NCBI RefSeq assembly: GCF_016742955.1 | Contig: NZ_JABBYC010000046.1 | Span: forward strand, 1-36,947 | Origin: Myceligenerans indicum | GTDB taxonomy: Bacteria > Actinomycetota > Actinomycetes > Actinomycetales > Cellulomonadaceae | Direction: 5' to 3' | Length of the DNA stretch: 36,947 nt | Part shown: piece by piece, positions 24,514 through 34,126 of the stretch | Layout of the letters: every line of letters begins with the position of its first letter | How positions within the stretch are numbered: position 1 is the first letter of the stretch | Program-made: the position numbers and the translations under genes | The notes under the pieces: model-generated | What the model saw: the letters and a program-made list of their open reading frames with translations, nothing else | What the model was told of the DNA's origin: nothing | Database searches by the model: none

Positions 24514-25626
24514 TCAGCCGGCGGTGATCGCCTCGATCTCGGGGGCGATCTCGCCGATCAGCGCGGACGAGATCGGCGCGGAGCCGGCCTGGTCGGACGC
24601 CTCCTGCTGCCCCTCCTCGCTCATCACGTGGCCGAGGAAGCCCTTGACCAGCGCGGCGGTGGCCTCGTCCTCGTAGGTGGCGCAGGCCATCTGGTACGAG
24701 ACCAGCACGATGGGGTAGGTGCCGGCGAGGTCACGCTGCAGGTCGTACACGAACACGGTGTCCGCCGTGCCCTCGACGCGCGGGGACTGCTCCACGACCG
24801 CGGCGGCCGCCTCGGCGCTGTACGGGACGAAGTCGTCGCCCACACCGACGGCAATCGTACCGAGGCCGGCGACCTGGGAGGCGTCCGCGTAGGTGATGGT
24901 CCCGTCACCGGCCTCAGCGGCGTTCACGACGCCGGAGGTGCCCTGGGCCGACTCCTGGCCCTCGACCGGCCACACGCCCTCGACCTCGAAGTCCCACACG
25001 TCCGGGACCACGGTGTTCAGGTACGAGGTGAAGTTTTCGGTGGTTCCCGAGTCGTCGGACCGGTGCACCACGGTGATGTCCGTGTCGGGGAGGTCGACAC
25101 CCTCGTTGTCGGCAGCGATCGCCTTGTCGTTCCACTTGGTGATGTCGCCCTTGAAGACCTTCGCGATCGTCTCCGGGGACAGGTTGAGCTCGTCGACGCC
25201 CTCCAGGTTGAAGGCGACGGCGATGGGGCTGATGTACGCCGGGTACTCGAGCACCGAGCCCTCGCCGCAGATCGCCTCCGCGGCGGCCATCTCGTCGTCG
25301 TCGAGCGCGGCGTCGGAACCGGCGAACGGGAAGGCACCGGAGGTGAAGTTCTCGCGGCCACCGCCCGAGCCGATCGGGTCGTAGTTGACCGTGGCGTCCG
25401 GGTTCTCGCTCTGGAAGGTCGCGCGCCATGCCTCCATCGCGACCTCCTGCGTCGAGGCGCCGCCGCCGCTGAGCTCACCGGAGAGAGACATGCCGCCATC
25501 CGTGGTCTCGTCACCGGTGGCGTCGCCGGTGCTCTCGTTCGCCGGGGCGCATGCGGCGAGGGTCAGCGCGAGCGCGCCGACCATGGCGGCGGAGGAACCA
25601 GCACGGGTAAATCGGCTGAGCTTCAC
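24514..25626 (-). CDS. pstS: Phosphate-binding lipoprotein PstS (copy 1)
   Basis: Lipid-anchored phosphate receptor that delivers phosphate to PstCA. Counting from GTG 25626 (370 aa), the signal peptide ends in LAAC with Cys26, followed by a Thr/Asp/Gly linker and the binding domain. Phosphate-contacting segments are GGGASTQ, IGSGGGRENFTSG with FAGSDAAL, and HRSDDSGTTENFTSYL. The start is uncertain: an ATG at 25638 would add four residues, but its GAAGAGG touches the ATG, while the GTG has GGAAAG upstream. Its own PHO box and -10 lie at 25690-25744. It is paralogous to the product of 25924-27018. Confidence 0.95.
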   Translation of the reverse strand: MKLSRFTRAGSSAAMVGALALTLAACAPANESTGDATGDETTDGGMSLSGELSGGGASTQEVAMEAWRATFQSENPDATVNYDPIGSGGGRENFTSGAFPFAGSDAALDDDEMAAAEAICGEGSVLEYPAYISPIAVAFNLEGVDELNLSPETIAKVFKGDITKWNDKAIAADNEGVDLPDTDITVVHRSDDSGTTENFTSYLNTVVPDVWDFEVEGVWPVEGQESAQGTSGVVNAAEAGDGTITYADASQVAGLGTIAVGVGDDFVPYSAEAAAAVVEQSPRVEGTADTVFVYDLQRDLAGTYPIVLVSYQMACATYEDEATAALVKGFLGHVMSEEGQQEASDQAGSAPISSALIGEIAPEIEAITAG

Positions 25627-25689
25627 GTGTCTTTCCATCCTCTTCAAAAAGTCTGGGTCGGACGCCGGCAACCGCTGACGTCGACTGCG

Positions 25690-25695
25690 ACGCTA
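25690..25695 (-). promoter_or_regulatory. -10 element of pstS copy 1
   Basis: TAGCGT on the minus strand lies 27 nt after the PHO box, the same arrangement as at 27027-27081. A start site about 7 nt downstream gives a leader of roughly 45-57 nt. Confidence 0.6.
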
Positions 25696-25722
25696 GGGAG
25701 GCGGGATGACCTGACGCCCAGG

Positions 25723-25744
25723 AGAGAATGAACGGAAGATGAAC
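25723..25744 (-). promoter_or_regulatory. PHO box of pstS copy 1
   Basis: On the minus strand two adjacent 11-bp direct repeats read GTTCATCTTCC and GTTCATTCTCT. They match the actinobacterial PhoP/PhoR box pattern of 11-bp units starting GTTCAnC. The likely binder is the response regulator at 27200-27898, activating transcription in phosphate limitation. Confidence 0.8.
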
Positions 25745-25923
25745 AGTCGCGGGAGACGTACGTGAAGTCGGCCACTCGTGTTGCCACCTCCCGACAACGG
25801 CCGGACCATGATCGACTACGGATTTCATCCACCTGATCACCCGCTCACGTGCGCCCCACGCACCCCGAACCCGCCGACATGCCAGGCTCACGTCCCGTCG
25901 ACCACGTCGACACACTGCCGGAG

Positions 25924-27018
25924 CTAGCCGAGATAGATGGACTTGGCCGCCTCCGCGACCTTGCGCTGCACGAAGCCGGAGACCGGCGCGCTGCCTGCCG
26001 CCTCCGCGGCGCGCTGCTGCCCCTGTGCCGACGAGACGTAGGTGAGGAACGACTTCACGAACCGCCCGGTGGGCTTGTCCGCGTACCGGGAGCACACGAT
26101 CGCGTACGACACGAGAACCAGCGGGTACGCGTAGCTCTCCCGGGTCTTGCGGTCGATCTCGTAGGCGAGGTCGTACTTGGTGCGCCCCTCGACGATCCGC
26201 GAGACGTCGAGGGCCGACGCGGCCGCCTCGGGCGTGAACGGGACGAACTCCTCGCCCACCTGGACGGCGGCGTTGCCCAGCTCCGCCGTCCGCGACGCGT
26301 CGGCGTACGTGACCGCTCCCTCGTGCTGCCGGACGTAGTCCGTGACGCCGTCCGTGCCCTCACCCGTCTGCCCGCCGTCCAGGGGCCAGACGCCGTCCGC
26401 GTCGTGCGGCCAGTGCTCCGGCGTGACCTGGGACAGGTAGTCCGTGAAGTTCTCCGTGGTCCCGGAGTCGTCGGCGCGGTGCACCGGGACGATGGGGATG
26501 GAGGGGAGGTCGACGTCCGGGTTGTCGACGGCGATCGCGGCGTCGTCCCACCGGGTGATCCCGCCGGAGAAGATCTTCGCGATGACCTCCGCACGGAGGT
26601 TGAGGCTCTTGATGCCCTCGAGGTTGAAGGCCACGGAGATCGGGCTGACGTACACGGGCAGGTCGATCCCGTTGCCACCCGCGCACGCCTCGGCCGAGGC
26701 GGCGAGCTCGTCCTGGGACAGCACGGCGTCCGATCCGGCAAAGGCCACCTTCCCGGCGAGGAACTCCGCCCTGCCGCTTCCCGATCCGATGGCGTCGTAG
26801 GAGATCTCGACGTCCGGGTGCTCTGCGGCATACCCCTCGATCCACGCCGCCATGGCTTTCTCCTGCGCGGAGGAACCGGATCCCGCGAACGATCCCGCTA
26901 CCTCGACCGCGGCGGGCGGCACGTAGGTGCTACCGATGAGCTGGCCGCATCCGGCGAGCGGGAGGACGAGGGCGCCCACGACGACGGGCGCGATGTAACG
27001 GCTGCTGGGGAGGGTCAT
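25924..27018 (-). CDS. pstS: Phosphate-binding lipoprotein PstS (copy 2)
   Basis: Second lipid-anchored phosphate receptor. From ATG 27018 (364 aa) the signal peptide ends in LAGC with Cys24. The mature domain keeps phosphate-binding segments: SFAGSGSSAQEKAM, IGSGSGRAEFLAG with FAGSDAVL, and HRADDSGTTENFTDYL. It resembles copy 1 along its length but is clearly diverged, for example YAYPLVLVSYAIVC against TYPIVLVSYQMAC. It is first in the minus-strand series pstS2-pstS1-pstCAB, with a separate promoter. TAGCGT ends 8 nt before the ATG and no ribosome site is present, so its mRNA is probably leaderless, unlike copy 1. The two may differ in affinity or timing. Confidence 0.95.
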   Translation of the reverse strand: MTLPSSRYIAPVVVGALVLPLAGCGQLIGSTYVPPAAVEVAGSFAGSGSSAQEKAMAAWIEGYAAEHPDVEISYDAIGSGSGRAEFLAGKVAFAGSDAVLSQDELAASAEACAGGNGIDLPVYVSPISVAFNLEGIKSLNLRAEVIAKIFSGGITRWDDAAIAVDNPDVDLPSIPIVPVHRADDSGTTENFTDYLSQVTPEHWPHDADGVWPLDGGQTGEGTDGVTDYVRQHEGAVTYADASRTAELGNAAVQVGEEFVPFTPEAAASALDVSRIVEGRTKYDLAYEIDRKTRESYAYPLVLVSYAIVCSRYADKPTGRFVKSFLTYVSSAQGQQRAAEAAGSAPVSGFVQRKVAEAAKSIYLG

Positions 27019-27026
27019 GTCCGACG

Positions 27027-27032
27027 ACGCTA
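27027..27032 (-). promoter_or_regulatory. -10 element of pstS copy 2
   Basis: Minus-strand TAGCGT is followed after 8 nt by ATG 27018, so transcription would start almost at the initiation codon. The distance from the PHO box is identical to that at pstS copy 1. Confidence 0.55.
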
Positions 27033-27059
27033 GGGACGCCCGGTGACCACCAGGACAGG

Positions 27060-27081
27060 CGAATGCGAACGCAAGGTGAAC
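27060..27081 (-). promoter_or_regulatory. PHO box of pstS copy 2
   Basis: Minus-strand 11-bp units GTTCACCTTGC and GTTCGCATTCG lie head to tail. The first is a textbook GTTCACC unit and the second is degenerate. The box lies just upstream of the expected -35 position. Confidence 0.75.
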
Positions 27082-27199
27082 ACGGGCGGTGATCCGCTGC
27101 ACACTCCCGCCACGGCCCCCGGGAACGTCCGCCGCCGGAGTCGGCAAGGCCGCGCGGTGCGCTGTCGCCGCAGCTCACCACGCGGCCCGCGCGCGTCGC

Positions 27200-27898
27200 C
27201 TACTCCTCGGTGTCCGCGAGCTTGTATCCCAGGCCGCGGACCGTGAGAAGGAACCGCGGCGAGCCCGGGTCGGGTTCGATCTTCGAGCGGATGCGCTTCA
27301 CGTGGACGTCCAGCGTCTTGGTGTCGCCCACGTAGTCGGCGCCCCAGACGCGGTCGATGAGCTGTCCGCGCGTGAGCACCCGCCCCGCGTTGCGCAGGAG
27401 CAGTTCGAGCAGGTCGAACTCCTTGAGCGGCAGGGAGACGGCCTCGCCGTTCACGGTCACCGTGTGCCGCTCGACGTCCATCGTGACCGGACCCGCGGCC
27501 AGGACGCCGGACGTGTCGTCCGCCGTCTGCTCGACGGGCTGACGACGGCGCAGCACCGCCCGCATCCGCGCGAGCAGCTCGCGGAACGAGTAGGGCTTGG
27601 TCACGTAGTCGTCGGCACCGAGCTCCAGCCCGACCACCTTGTCGATCTCGGAGTCCTTCGCGGTCAGCATGATGACCGGCACGTCGCCGCGAGCGCGCAG
27701 CTCCCGGCACACCTCCGTGCCGGACAGGCCAGGGAGCATCAGGTCGAGCAGCACCAGGTCGGCCCCGTCGGCGTCGTAGGCGGCCAGTGCGTCGTTTCCG
27801 TCCGCCGCCTCGACCACCTCGAAGCCCTCGCGGGCGAGCTGGTAGGTCAACGGGTCGCGGTACGACTCCTCGTCCTCGACCACCAGGATGCGCGTCAC
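27200..27898 (-). CDS. regX3: Phosphate-responsive response regulator (RegX3/PhoP type)
   Basis: OmpR-family regulator expected to bind PHO boxes when phosphorylated by the adjacent kinase. The receiver domain (1-115 of 232 residues) has the acidic pocket Glu8/Asp9, phospho-acceptor Asp52 in LLDLMLPG, Thr79 and Lys101. The winged-helix DNA-binding domain (about 130-230) contains LPLKEFDLLELLL and DVHVKRIRSKIE. Length and Asp52 match mycobacterial RegX3. GTG 27898 overlaps the kinase stop as GTGA, so the pair is translationally coupled, kinase first. The symbol could equally be phoP in Streptomyces usage. Confidence 0.93.
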   Translation of the reverse strand: MTRILVVEDEESYRDPLTYQLAREGFEVVEAADGNDALAAYDADGADLVLLDLMLPGLSGTEVCRELRARGDVPVIMLTAKDSEIDKVVGLELGADDYVTKPYSFRELLARMRAVLRRRQPVEQTADDTSGVLAAGPVTMDVERHTVTVNGEAVSLPLKEFDLLELLLRNAGRVLTRGQLIDRVWGADYVGDTKTLDVHVKRIRSKIEPDPGSPRFLLTVRGLGYKLADTEE

Positions 27899-29124
27899 GC
27901 GCCTACCTCCTCGTTCGTCGCCGCCGGGTCCGTCCCGGCTCTCACATCACCGGCCGCGGGCCTCGCCCCCGGCTCGGTCGTCGGTGCGTCGGCGTTCGCG
28001 CCGGCGGACGGGATCCGCAGGGTGAACGTCGACCCGCGTCCGGGCTCCGACCACATCGTGACGTCGCCGCCGTGGTCGGCCGCGACGTGCTTGACGATGC
28101 TCAGCCCGAGCCCCGTGCCGCCGGTGTCGCGAGAGCGCGCCGGGTCGACCCGGTAGAAGCGCTCGAACACGCGGTCCTGCATGCTCTCGTCGATCCCGAC
28201 GCCCTGGTCCACCACGGCGATCTCCACCAGTCCGCGGCGTTCCGTCACACCCACGCCGACGCGGGTGGCGGGGCCGGAATAGGCGACGGCGTTGTCGAGC
28301 AGGTTCCGCACGGCGGTGACCAGGAGGTTGTGGTCGCCGTACACGACGCTGTCGAGCGCCCCGCCGGAGGTGATGGCGATGTTCTTGGCGTGCGCGGCGG
28401 TCCGGGCCCGGTCGACGGCCTCGTCGACGACTGCCCGCACCGACACCGGCGTGTCCTTCTGCGCCGCGCCCTGGGACTGGAGCCGTGACAGCTCGATGAT
28501 CTCCTGCACGAGCTCGGACAGACGCTGTGCCTCCCGGTGCATGCGCTCGGTGAACCGTCGTACGGCGACCGGGTCGTCGGCGGCGTCGGCCACCGTCTCG
28601 GCGAGCAGGGCGAGCGCGCCCACGGGAGTCTTGAGCTCGTGCGAGACGTTGACCACGAAGTCGCGGCGGATGGCCTCGACGCGGGCCGCCTCGGTGCGGT
28701 CCTCGGCGAGCACGAGCATGCGGTTGCCCAGCGGGGCGACACGCACCTGGAGCAGCACGGTGCCGCTCCCCACCGGGCCGCGCGGCAGCTCGAGCTCCTG
28801 CTCGCGGATCATCCCGTCGCGGCGCACCTGCGCCACCATGTCCCGGATCGCCGCGTGCGCGATCGCGTCGTTGCGCACCACGTTCAGCGCGTACGCGGGA
28901 GGCGAGGCGCGGATCACCTCGTCCTCGTCGTCCACGACCACCGCGGCGGAGCGCAGGACGGACAGCACGCGAACGAGCCCGTCGTCGAGCTCGGCGGCCG
29001 GTGCCTCCGGCCCTCCGTGCTGGCGCCGGTCGGAGATGCGGAACGCGAGCGTGGCGACGACGCCGACGACCGCGCCGACGATGCCGGCGCCGAGCACCGG
29101 GACCCCCTGGATGAATCCGTCCAC
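27895..29124 (-). CDS. senX3: Phosphate-sensing histidine kinase (SenX3/PhoR type)
   Basis: Membrane sensor kinase partner of the RegX3-type regulator. In the 409-residue protein one N-terminal hydrophobic helix (about 7-28) is followed by a PAS-like region (about 50-145). A HisKA domain has phospho-acceptor His162 in VNVSHELKTPVGA, and a HATPase domain has LLDNAVAYS, VDQGVGID and GGTGLGLSIVKH. The last ~45 residues are a Pro/Ala/Thr-rich tail. There is no large extracellular sensor domain, consistent with sensing through PstB/PhoU. GTG 29124 lies 6 nt after TAGGCT on the minus strand and lacks a ribosome site, so the mRNA is probably leaderless. gpmA, the kinase and the regulator are near neighbours here, as in M. 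tuberculosis (Rv0489-Rv0491). Confidence 0.94.
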   Translation of the reverse strand: MDGFIQGVPVLGAGIVGAVVGVVATLAFRISDRRQHGGPEAPAAELDDGLVRVLSVLRSAAVVVDDEDEVIRASPPAYALNVVRNDAIAHAAIRDMVAQVRRDGMIREQELELPRGPVGSGTVLLQVRVAPLGNRMLVLAEDRTEAARVEAIRRDFVVNVSHELKTPVGALALLAETVADAADDPVAVRRFTERMHREAQRLSELVQEIIELSRLQSQGAAQKDTPVSVRAVVDEAVDRARTAAHAKNIAITSGGALDSVVYGDHNLLVTAVRNLLDNAVAYSGPATRVGVGVTERRGLVEIAVVDQGVGIDESMQDRVFERFYRVDPARSRDTGGTGLGLSIVKHVAADHGGDVTMWSEPGRGSTFTLRIPSAGANADAPTTEPGARPAAGDVRAGTDPAATNEEVGA

Positions 29125-29130
29125 GCACCC

Positions 29131-29136
29131 AGCCTA
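29131..29136 (-). promoter_or_regulatory. Candidate -10 element, leaderless senX3 mRNA
   Basis: Minus-strand TAGGCT is followed by 6 nt and then GTG 29124; hexamer and spacing are the same as at cysS and the lactonase gene. Confidence 0.55.
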
Positions 29137-29195
29137 GGCAGGTCCGCCGCGGATACCCGCCAGGCAGCCGACTGGCCCGATTGACGTCACCAGGA

Positions 29196-29239
29196 GTTCA
29201 TCCCGCGACAGGAAGCCGTTAACCTGAGAGTTTACGTTC
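29196..29239 (+). promoter_or_regulatory. Possible PHO box in the senX3-phoU divergent region
   Basis: Plus-strand words GTTCATCCCGC (29196-29206) and GTTAACCTGAG (29218-29228) start exactly 22 nt apart, two 11-bp steps. Weaker units at 29207 and 29229 fill the register. A perfect 7-bp palindrome, GCGACGC/GCGTCGC, follows at 29244-29260. Autoregulation of phoU or senX3 by the regulator is plausible. No matching -10 was found at the distance seen in the pstS promoters. Confidence 0.4.
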
Positions 29240-29335
29240 GGGTGCGACGCTAGGCGTCGCGCCGGACGAGCCGGCCGGCGTCGCGCCAACACGGCCAGCC
29301 CGCTATGCACGGCGCACTCCTGTGGAAGGAAAGCA

Positions 29336-29992
29336 ATGCGACAGATCTTCGAGGCCGAGCTGCGACAGGTCGGCGACGACCTTGCCGAGATGAGCCGACT
29401 CGTCGAGTCGGCGGTCAGCAAGGCCGGCAAGGCTCTGCTGGAGGCCGACCTGCAGCTTGCGCAGGAGGTGATCGCCTCCGACAAGACCATCGACCAGCTC
29501 GAGGCGTCCCTCGACGAGCGCTGCGTGCACATCCTGGCTCAGCAGGCGCCGGTGGCGACGGACCTGCGCATCATCGTCAGCGCCCTACGCATGAGTGCGT
29601 CGCTGGAGCGCATGGGCGACCTGGCCCGTCATGTGGCCCAGGTGGCTCGGGGCCGCTACCCCGCCAAGGCGATCGTCCCCGGGGCAACGGACATCTTTGC
29701 TCGTATGGACCAGGCCGCGGTGCGCGTGGCCGAGCGGACCACCCGTCTCCTGGAGACGCACGACCTCGAGGTCGCGCAGGCCATCGAGCGGGACGACGAC
29801 CTGCTGGACGAACTGCACCAGGAGACGTTCAGCGCCCTGCTCGGCGAGAGCTGGGAAGGCACGGTCCAGGAGGCGGTCGACATCACCCTGGTGGGCCGCT
29901 ACTACGAGCGCTTCGGCGACCACGGCGTGTCCATCGCCAAGCGTGTCTCCTTCCTGGTCACGGGCGACTTCCCCGAGGACCACCTGGAGTGA
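29336..29992 (+). CDS. phoU: Phosphate signalling protein PhoU
   Basis: Cytoplasmic negative regulator linking the PstSCAB transporter to the sensor kinase. The 218-residue all-helical protein has two PhoU repeats (about 8-95 and 115-205), each with a metal-binding-like acidic motif: SASLERMGDLARH in the first and GRYYERFGDHGVSIA in the second. It begins MRQIFEAELRQV, typical of actinobacterial PhoU. ATG 29336 follows a strong GGAAGGAAAG. It is divergent from senX3 and separated from pstB by the whole pst-regX3 block, as is usual in actinobacteria. Confidence 0.97.
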   Translation: MRQIFEAELRQVGDDLAEMSRLVESAVSKAGKALLEADLQLAQEVIASDKTIDQLEASLDERCVHILAQQAPVATDLRIIVSALRMSASLERMGDLARHVAQVARGRYPAKAIVPGATDIFARMDQAAVRVAERTTRLLETHDLEVAQAIERDDDLLDELHQETFSALLGESWEGTVQEAVDITLVGRYYERFGDHGVSIAKRVSFLVTGDFPEDHLE

Positions 29993-30031
29993 CGGCGCTC
30001 GGCCGGACCGGCTCGTCCCGCAGGTGAGCGA

Positions 30032-30089
30032 CACCGGACCGGCTGCCCGGCGATCCCGGTCCTCGGGATGCCGGACAGCCGGTCCGGTG
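30032..30089. terminator. Long stem-loop after phoU, before gpmA (convergent genes)
   Basis: 30032-30051 pairs with 30070-30089 over 20 positions with one mismatch. The stem continues inward through ATCCCG/CGGGAT, with a single bulged G, to a 5-nt loop. It lies between the phoU stop (29992) and the gpmA stop (30166). Confidence 0.75.
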
Positions 30090-30165
30090 CTGCCGCTCCG
30101 GTGACGGCCCTCGCTCAGGGCGCCCGGGGCGAGCCTCTACCTCGGCCCGCGCCCCGCGCCGCCTG

Positions 30166-30899
30166 TCAGCGGCCCTGGTTCGCGACGGCCGCGATGGCGT
30201 CCTTGGCGGCGTCCGGGTCGAGGTAGGTGCCGCCCGGGGTGACCGGCTTCAGCGACTCGTCCAGCTCGTAGACCAGCGGGATGCCCGTGGGGATGTTGAG
30301 GCCGGCGATCGCCTCGTCCGAGACTCCGTCAAGGTGCTTGACCAGCGCGCGCAGCGAGTTGCCGTGCGCGGCCACGAGAACGGTCTTCCCGTCCCGCAGG
30401 TCCGGGACGATCGCGTCCTCCCAGTACGGGAGCGCCCGCTCCAGCACGTTCTTCAGCGCCTCGGTGCGCACCACGGGAGCACTCTCGTAGCGCGGGTCGG
30501 CGTCCTGGCTGTACTCGGAGCCCAGCTCGATCTCCGGCGGCGGCACGTCGTACGACCGGCGCCACGTCATGAACTGCTCCTCGCCGAACTCCGCGAGGGT
30601 CTCCTTCTTGTTCTTGCCCTGCAGGGCGCCGTAGTGCCGCTCGTTGAGCCGCCAGCTGCGCCTGACCGGGATCCAGTGGCGATCCGCGGCGTCCAGCGCG
30701 AGGTTCGCGGTCATGATCGCGCGGCGGAGCAGCGACGTGTGCACGACGTCCGGCTTCACGTCCGCCTCGACCAGCAGCGCACCACCGCGCTTGGCCTCCT
30801 CGGTGCCCTTCTCGGACAGGGCGACGTCCACCCAGCCGGTGAACAGGTTCTTGGCATTCCACTCGCTCTCGCCGTGGCGGAGCAGGACGAGCTTGTAGG

Positions 30900-30903
<4 letters not shown>
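30166..30903 (-). CDS. gpmA: 2,3-bisphosphoglycerate-dependent phosphoglycerate mutase
   Basis: Interconverts 3- and 2-phosphoglycerate in glycolysis and gluconeogenesis. The 245-residue protein has the phospho-histidine motif LLRHGESEWN with His10, the TGWVDVALSEKG segment, ERHYGALQGKNK, and AHGNSLRAL containing the second catalytic His. The length is that of the dPGM family. ATG 30903 overlaps the mshA stop as ATGA. Upstream lies CAGGATGGGGCC, which could be a ribosome site and also resembles a -10 element. gpmA also lies near mshA and senX3-regX3 in mycobacteria. Confidence 0.97.
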
Positions 30904-32392
<1,489 letters not shown>

Positions 32393-32393
<1 letters not shown>

Positions 32394-33523
32394 CAGGACA
32401 CCAGCACGCAGGCCGGCGGGACCGGGAACGGGCGCCGCGCCACGACCTCCCCCTCGCCGGACGCCAGGTCCACGGTCACCGAGATCAGTTCGCTCGTGTT
32501 CTGCGCGGCCACCACGATCAGGTCGTGCGCGGGCGAGGAGTCGTCCTGGCCGCCGGGTGCGGCGGGCGTGACGACGGCATGGTGGCGGGGCCAGGCACCG
32601 GCGCCGAGCGGCACGTCGCCGACGTGGCGGACGGTCCATCCGGCGAAGCCGTGCTCGACGCGCAGCACGGCCAGGACGTCGGGGCCGCGCACCCCGACGT
32701 GGACGTACCGGCCGTCGGGCGAGAGGGTCAGGTGCGACGGGAAGCCCGGGCCGTCGTCCGCACCCCAGGTCGCGTCGGTGACGGGGAAGCTGCCCGCGTG
32801 CCGGTACCGGGGAAGACCGTGCGGGCCTACCTCCGGGGCCAGGAGGTGCAGGCGGCAGTCGAGCTCACCGGCAACGAGCAGCGCGCCGTCGGGAAGCTCC
32901 ACGAGGTGACGCGGGCCCGTCCCCGGCGGCAGCGTCGCGGCGAGTTCGGAGCCTCCGCCGCCGGCGGGGGCTGCCCGGTGGGAGCGCAGTTCGTCGGTGC
33001 CGAGGTCGGTGACGAGCGCGGTGCCGCTGTCGCCGCGGACCGGGTGGGCGAAGTGTGCGTGCGGCCCCTGCTGGCGGTCGAGGACGGGACCGGAGCCGTG
33101 GTGGCCGAAGGACTCGGGAGCGGCGGCCAGCAGGCCGTCGTCGTCGGTGGGCCAGGTGGAGACGGTGCCGTCGGCGTAGTTGGCGACCCAGACCCGATCG
33201 GCGGTGGCCGCGACGTGGCAGGGATCCGCCCCTCCCGAGGAGACCGTGCGGCGTGCGACGAGCGAGTCGGTGCCGACCACGCCGAGGACGGCCAGCGAAC
33301 CGGGATCCGTCTCACCCACGGCGTACAGCGTCCGCCCGGAGGGGTGCGCGGCGACGAAGGACGGGGACGGAAGCGCGATCGCGCGCCTCTCACCGCTCAG
33401 GAGGCCGGTCCTCGTGTCGACGTCGACCCGGAAAACTCCCTCGCCGCTGCCCGGATCGGCACCGGGACGGGGGTAGGTGCCGATCCACAGCGGGCGGGCT
33501 CCCGGGGCTTGCTCCGAAGTCAT
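32393..33523 (-). CDS. Lactonase-family beta-propeller protein (6-phosphogluconolactonase-like)
   Basis: Predicted seven-bladed beta-propeller of the Lactonase/Pgl family (PF10282 type). Some members hydrolyse 6-phosphogluconolactone; many are uncharacterised. The 376-residue protein has the family opening LWIGTYPRPG, FVAAHPSGRTLYAVGE, DPCHVA, GPHAHFAHP, GPRHLVELPDG, SHLTLSPDGRYVHVGVRG and, near the C-terminus, WPRHHAVV. There is no signal peptide, so it is likely cytoplasmic. ATG 33523 is preceded by TAGGCT and a 6-nt gap on the minus strand, so the mRNA is probably leaderless. It is first in a coupled operon with mshA and gpmA, which suggests a central-carbon role but does not prove one. 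Confidence 0.86.
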
Positions 33524-33529
33524 GGGACC

Positions 33530-33535
33530 AGCCTA
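33530..33535 (-). promoter_or_regulatory. Candidate -10 element, leaderless lactonase-mshA-gpmA mRNA
   Basis: Minus-strand TAGGCT is followed by 6 nt and ATG 33523. It would drive the whole operon. Confidence 0.55.
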
Positions 33536-33609
33536 GGGCTCGTCCCTGGGCAGGAGGCACAGCGGTGCCGGACGGCAGAGCACCGCGCGAAACCTGCTCA
33601 CGCGACCTC

Positions 33610-33936
33610 TCAGGCGTTGGCCTTCTCGTAGGCGGTGACGATCTCCGCCGCGATACGGCCGCGGTCGCTCACCTCGTAACCCTGCGAACGCGCCCACTCG
33701 CGGATCGCCGCCGTGTTGTTCGTGCTGCGCGAACGCCGGGAGGAACGCGCTGCCGGCGCCGACTTCGCCTTGCGCGCCGCACCGACCCACGGGCCGAATG
33801 CATCGCGCAGCTGAGCCGCGTGCTCCTTGCTCAGATCGATCTCGTAGCTGGTTCCATCGAGGCCGAAACTCACCGTCTCGTCGGCGACGCCGCCATCGAT
33901 GTCATCCTCGAGCACCAGCTGAACCCTCTGGACCAT
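33610..33936 (-). CDS. lsr2: Lsr2, H-NS-like nucleoid-associated protein
   Basis: Bridges AT-rich DNA and silences xenogeneic genes. The 108-residue protein has an N-terminal dimerisation domain starting MVQRVQLVLEDDIDG with ADETVSFGLDGTSYEIDLS (about 20-38). A basic Ser/Arg linker follows, then the DNA-binding domain with AAIREWARSQGYEVSDRGRI. The RGR AT-hook-like motif, which inserts into the minor groove, is intact. ATG 33936 matches family start sites and has AAAGG about 11 nt upstream; a GTG at 33945 would add three residues. It lies downstream of lysS and the small membrane gene, with its own promoter. Confidence 0.96.
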   Translation of the reverse strand: MVQRVQLVLEDDIDGGVADETVSFGLDGTSYEIDLSKEHAAQLRDAFGPWVGAARKAKSAPAARSSRRSRSTNNTAAIREWARSQGYEVSDRGRIAAEIVTAYEKANA

Positions 33937-33984
33937 TGTCCGCACGCCCTTTCATTTCAACAAAAACATCTGGGTGTTGTCGAA

Positions 33985-34014
33985 ATCATGCCGCACGGAT
34001 GTATCACACGTCAA
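33985..34014 (-). promoter_or_regulatory. Promoter of lsr2
   Basis: On the minus strand TTGACG (34014-34009) and CATGAT (33990-33985) are separated by 18 nt, the best sigma-70-like -35/-10 pair in the window. The start site would be near 33978, giving a leader of about 42 nt. The stretch from 33946 to 34030 is AT-richer than its surroundings, which may allow Lsr2 to bind its own promoter. Confidence 0.6.
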
Positions 34015-34126
34015 ACAAAGGAGGCGCCGGCACGATTTCGCAGACACAGAAGCTTCACCACGATGCCGCCGGCGGCGCAGGGGCCGGGGAATCGCATCCG
34101 GAAATCCTGCGGCCGCGCTTCCCGGC

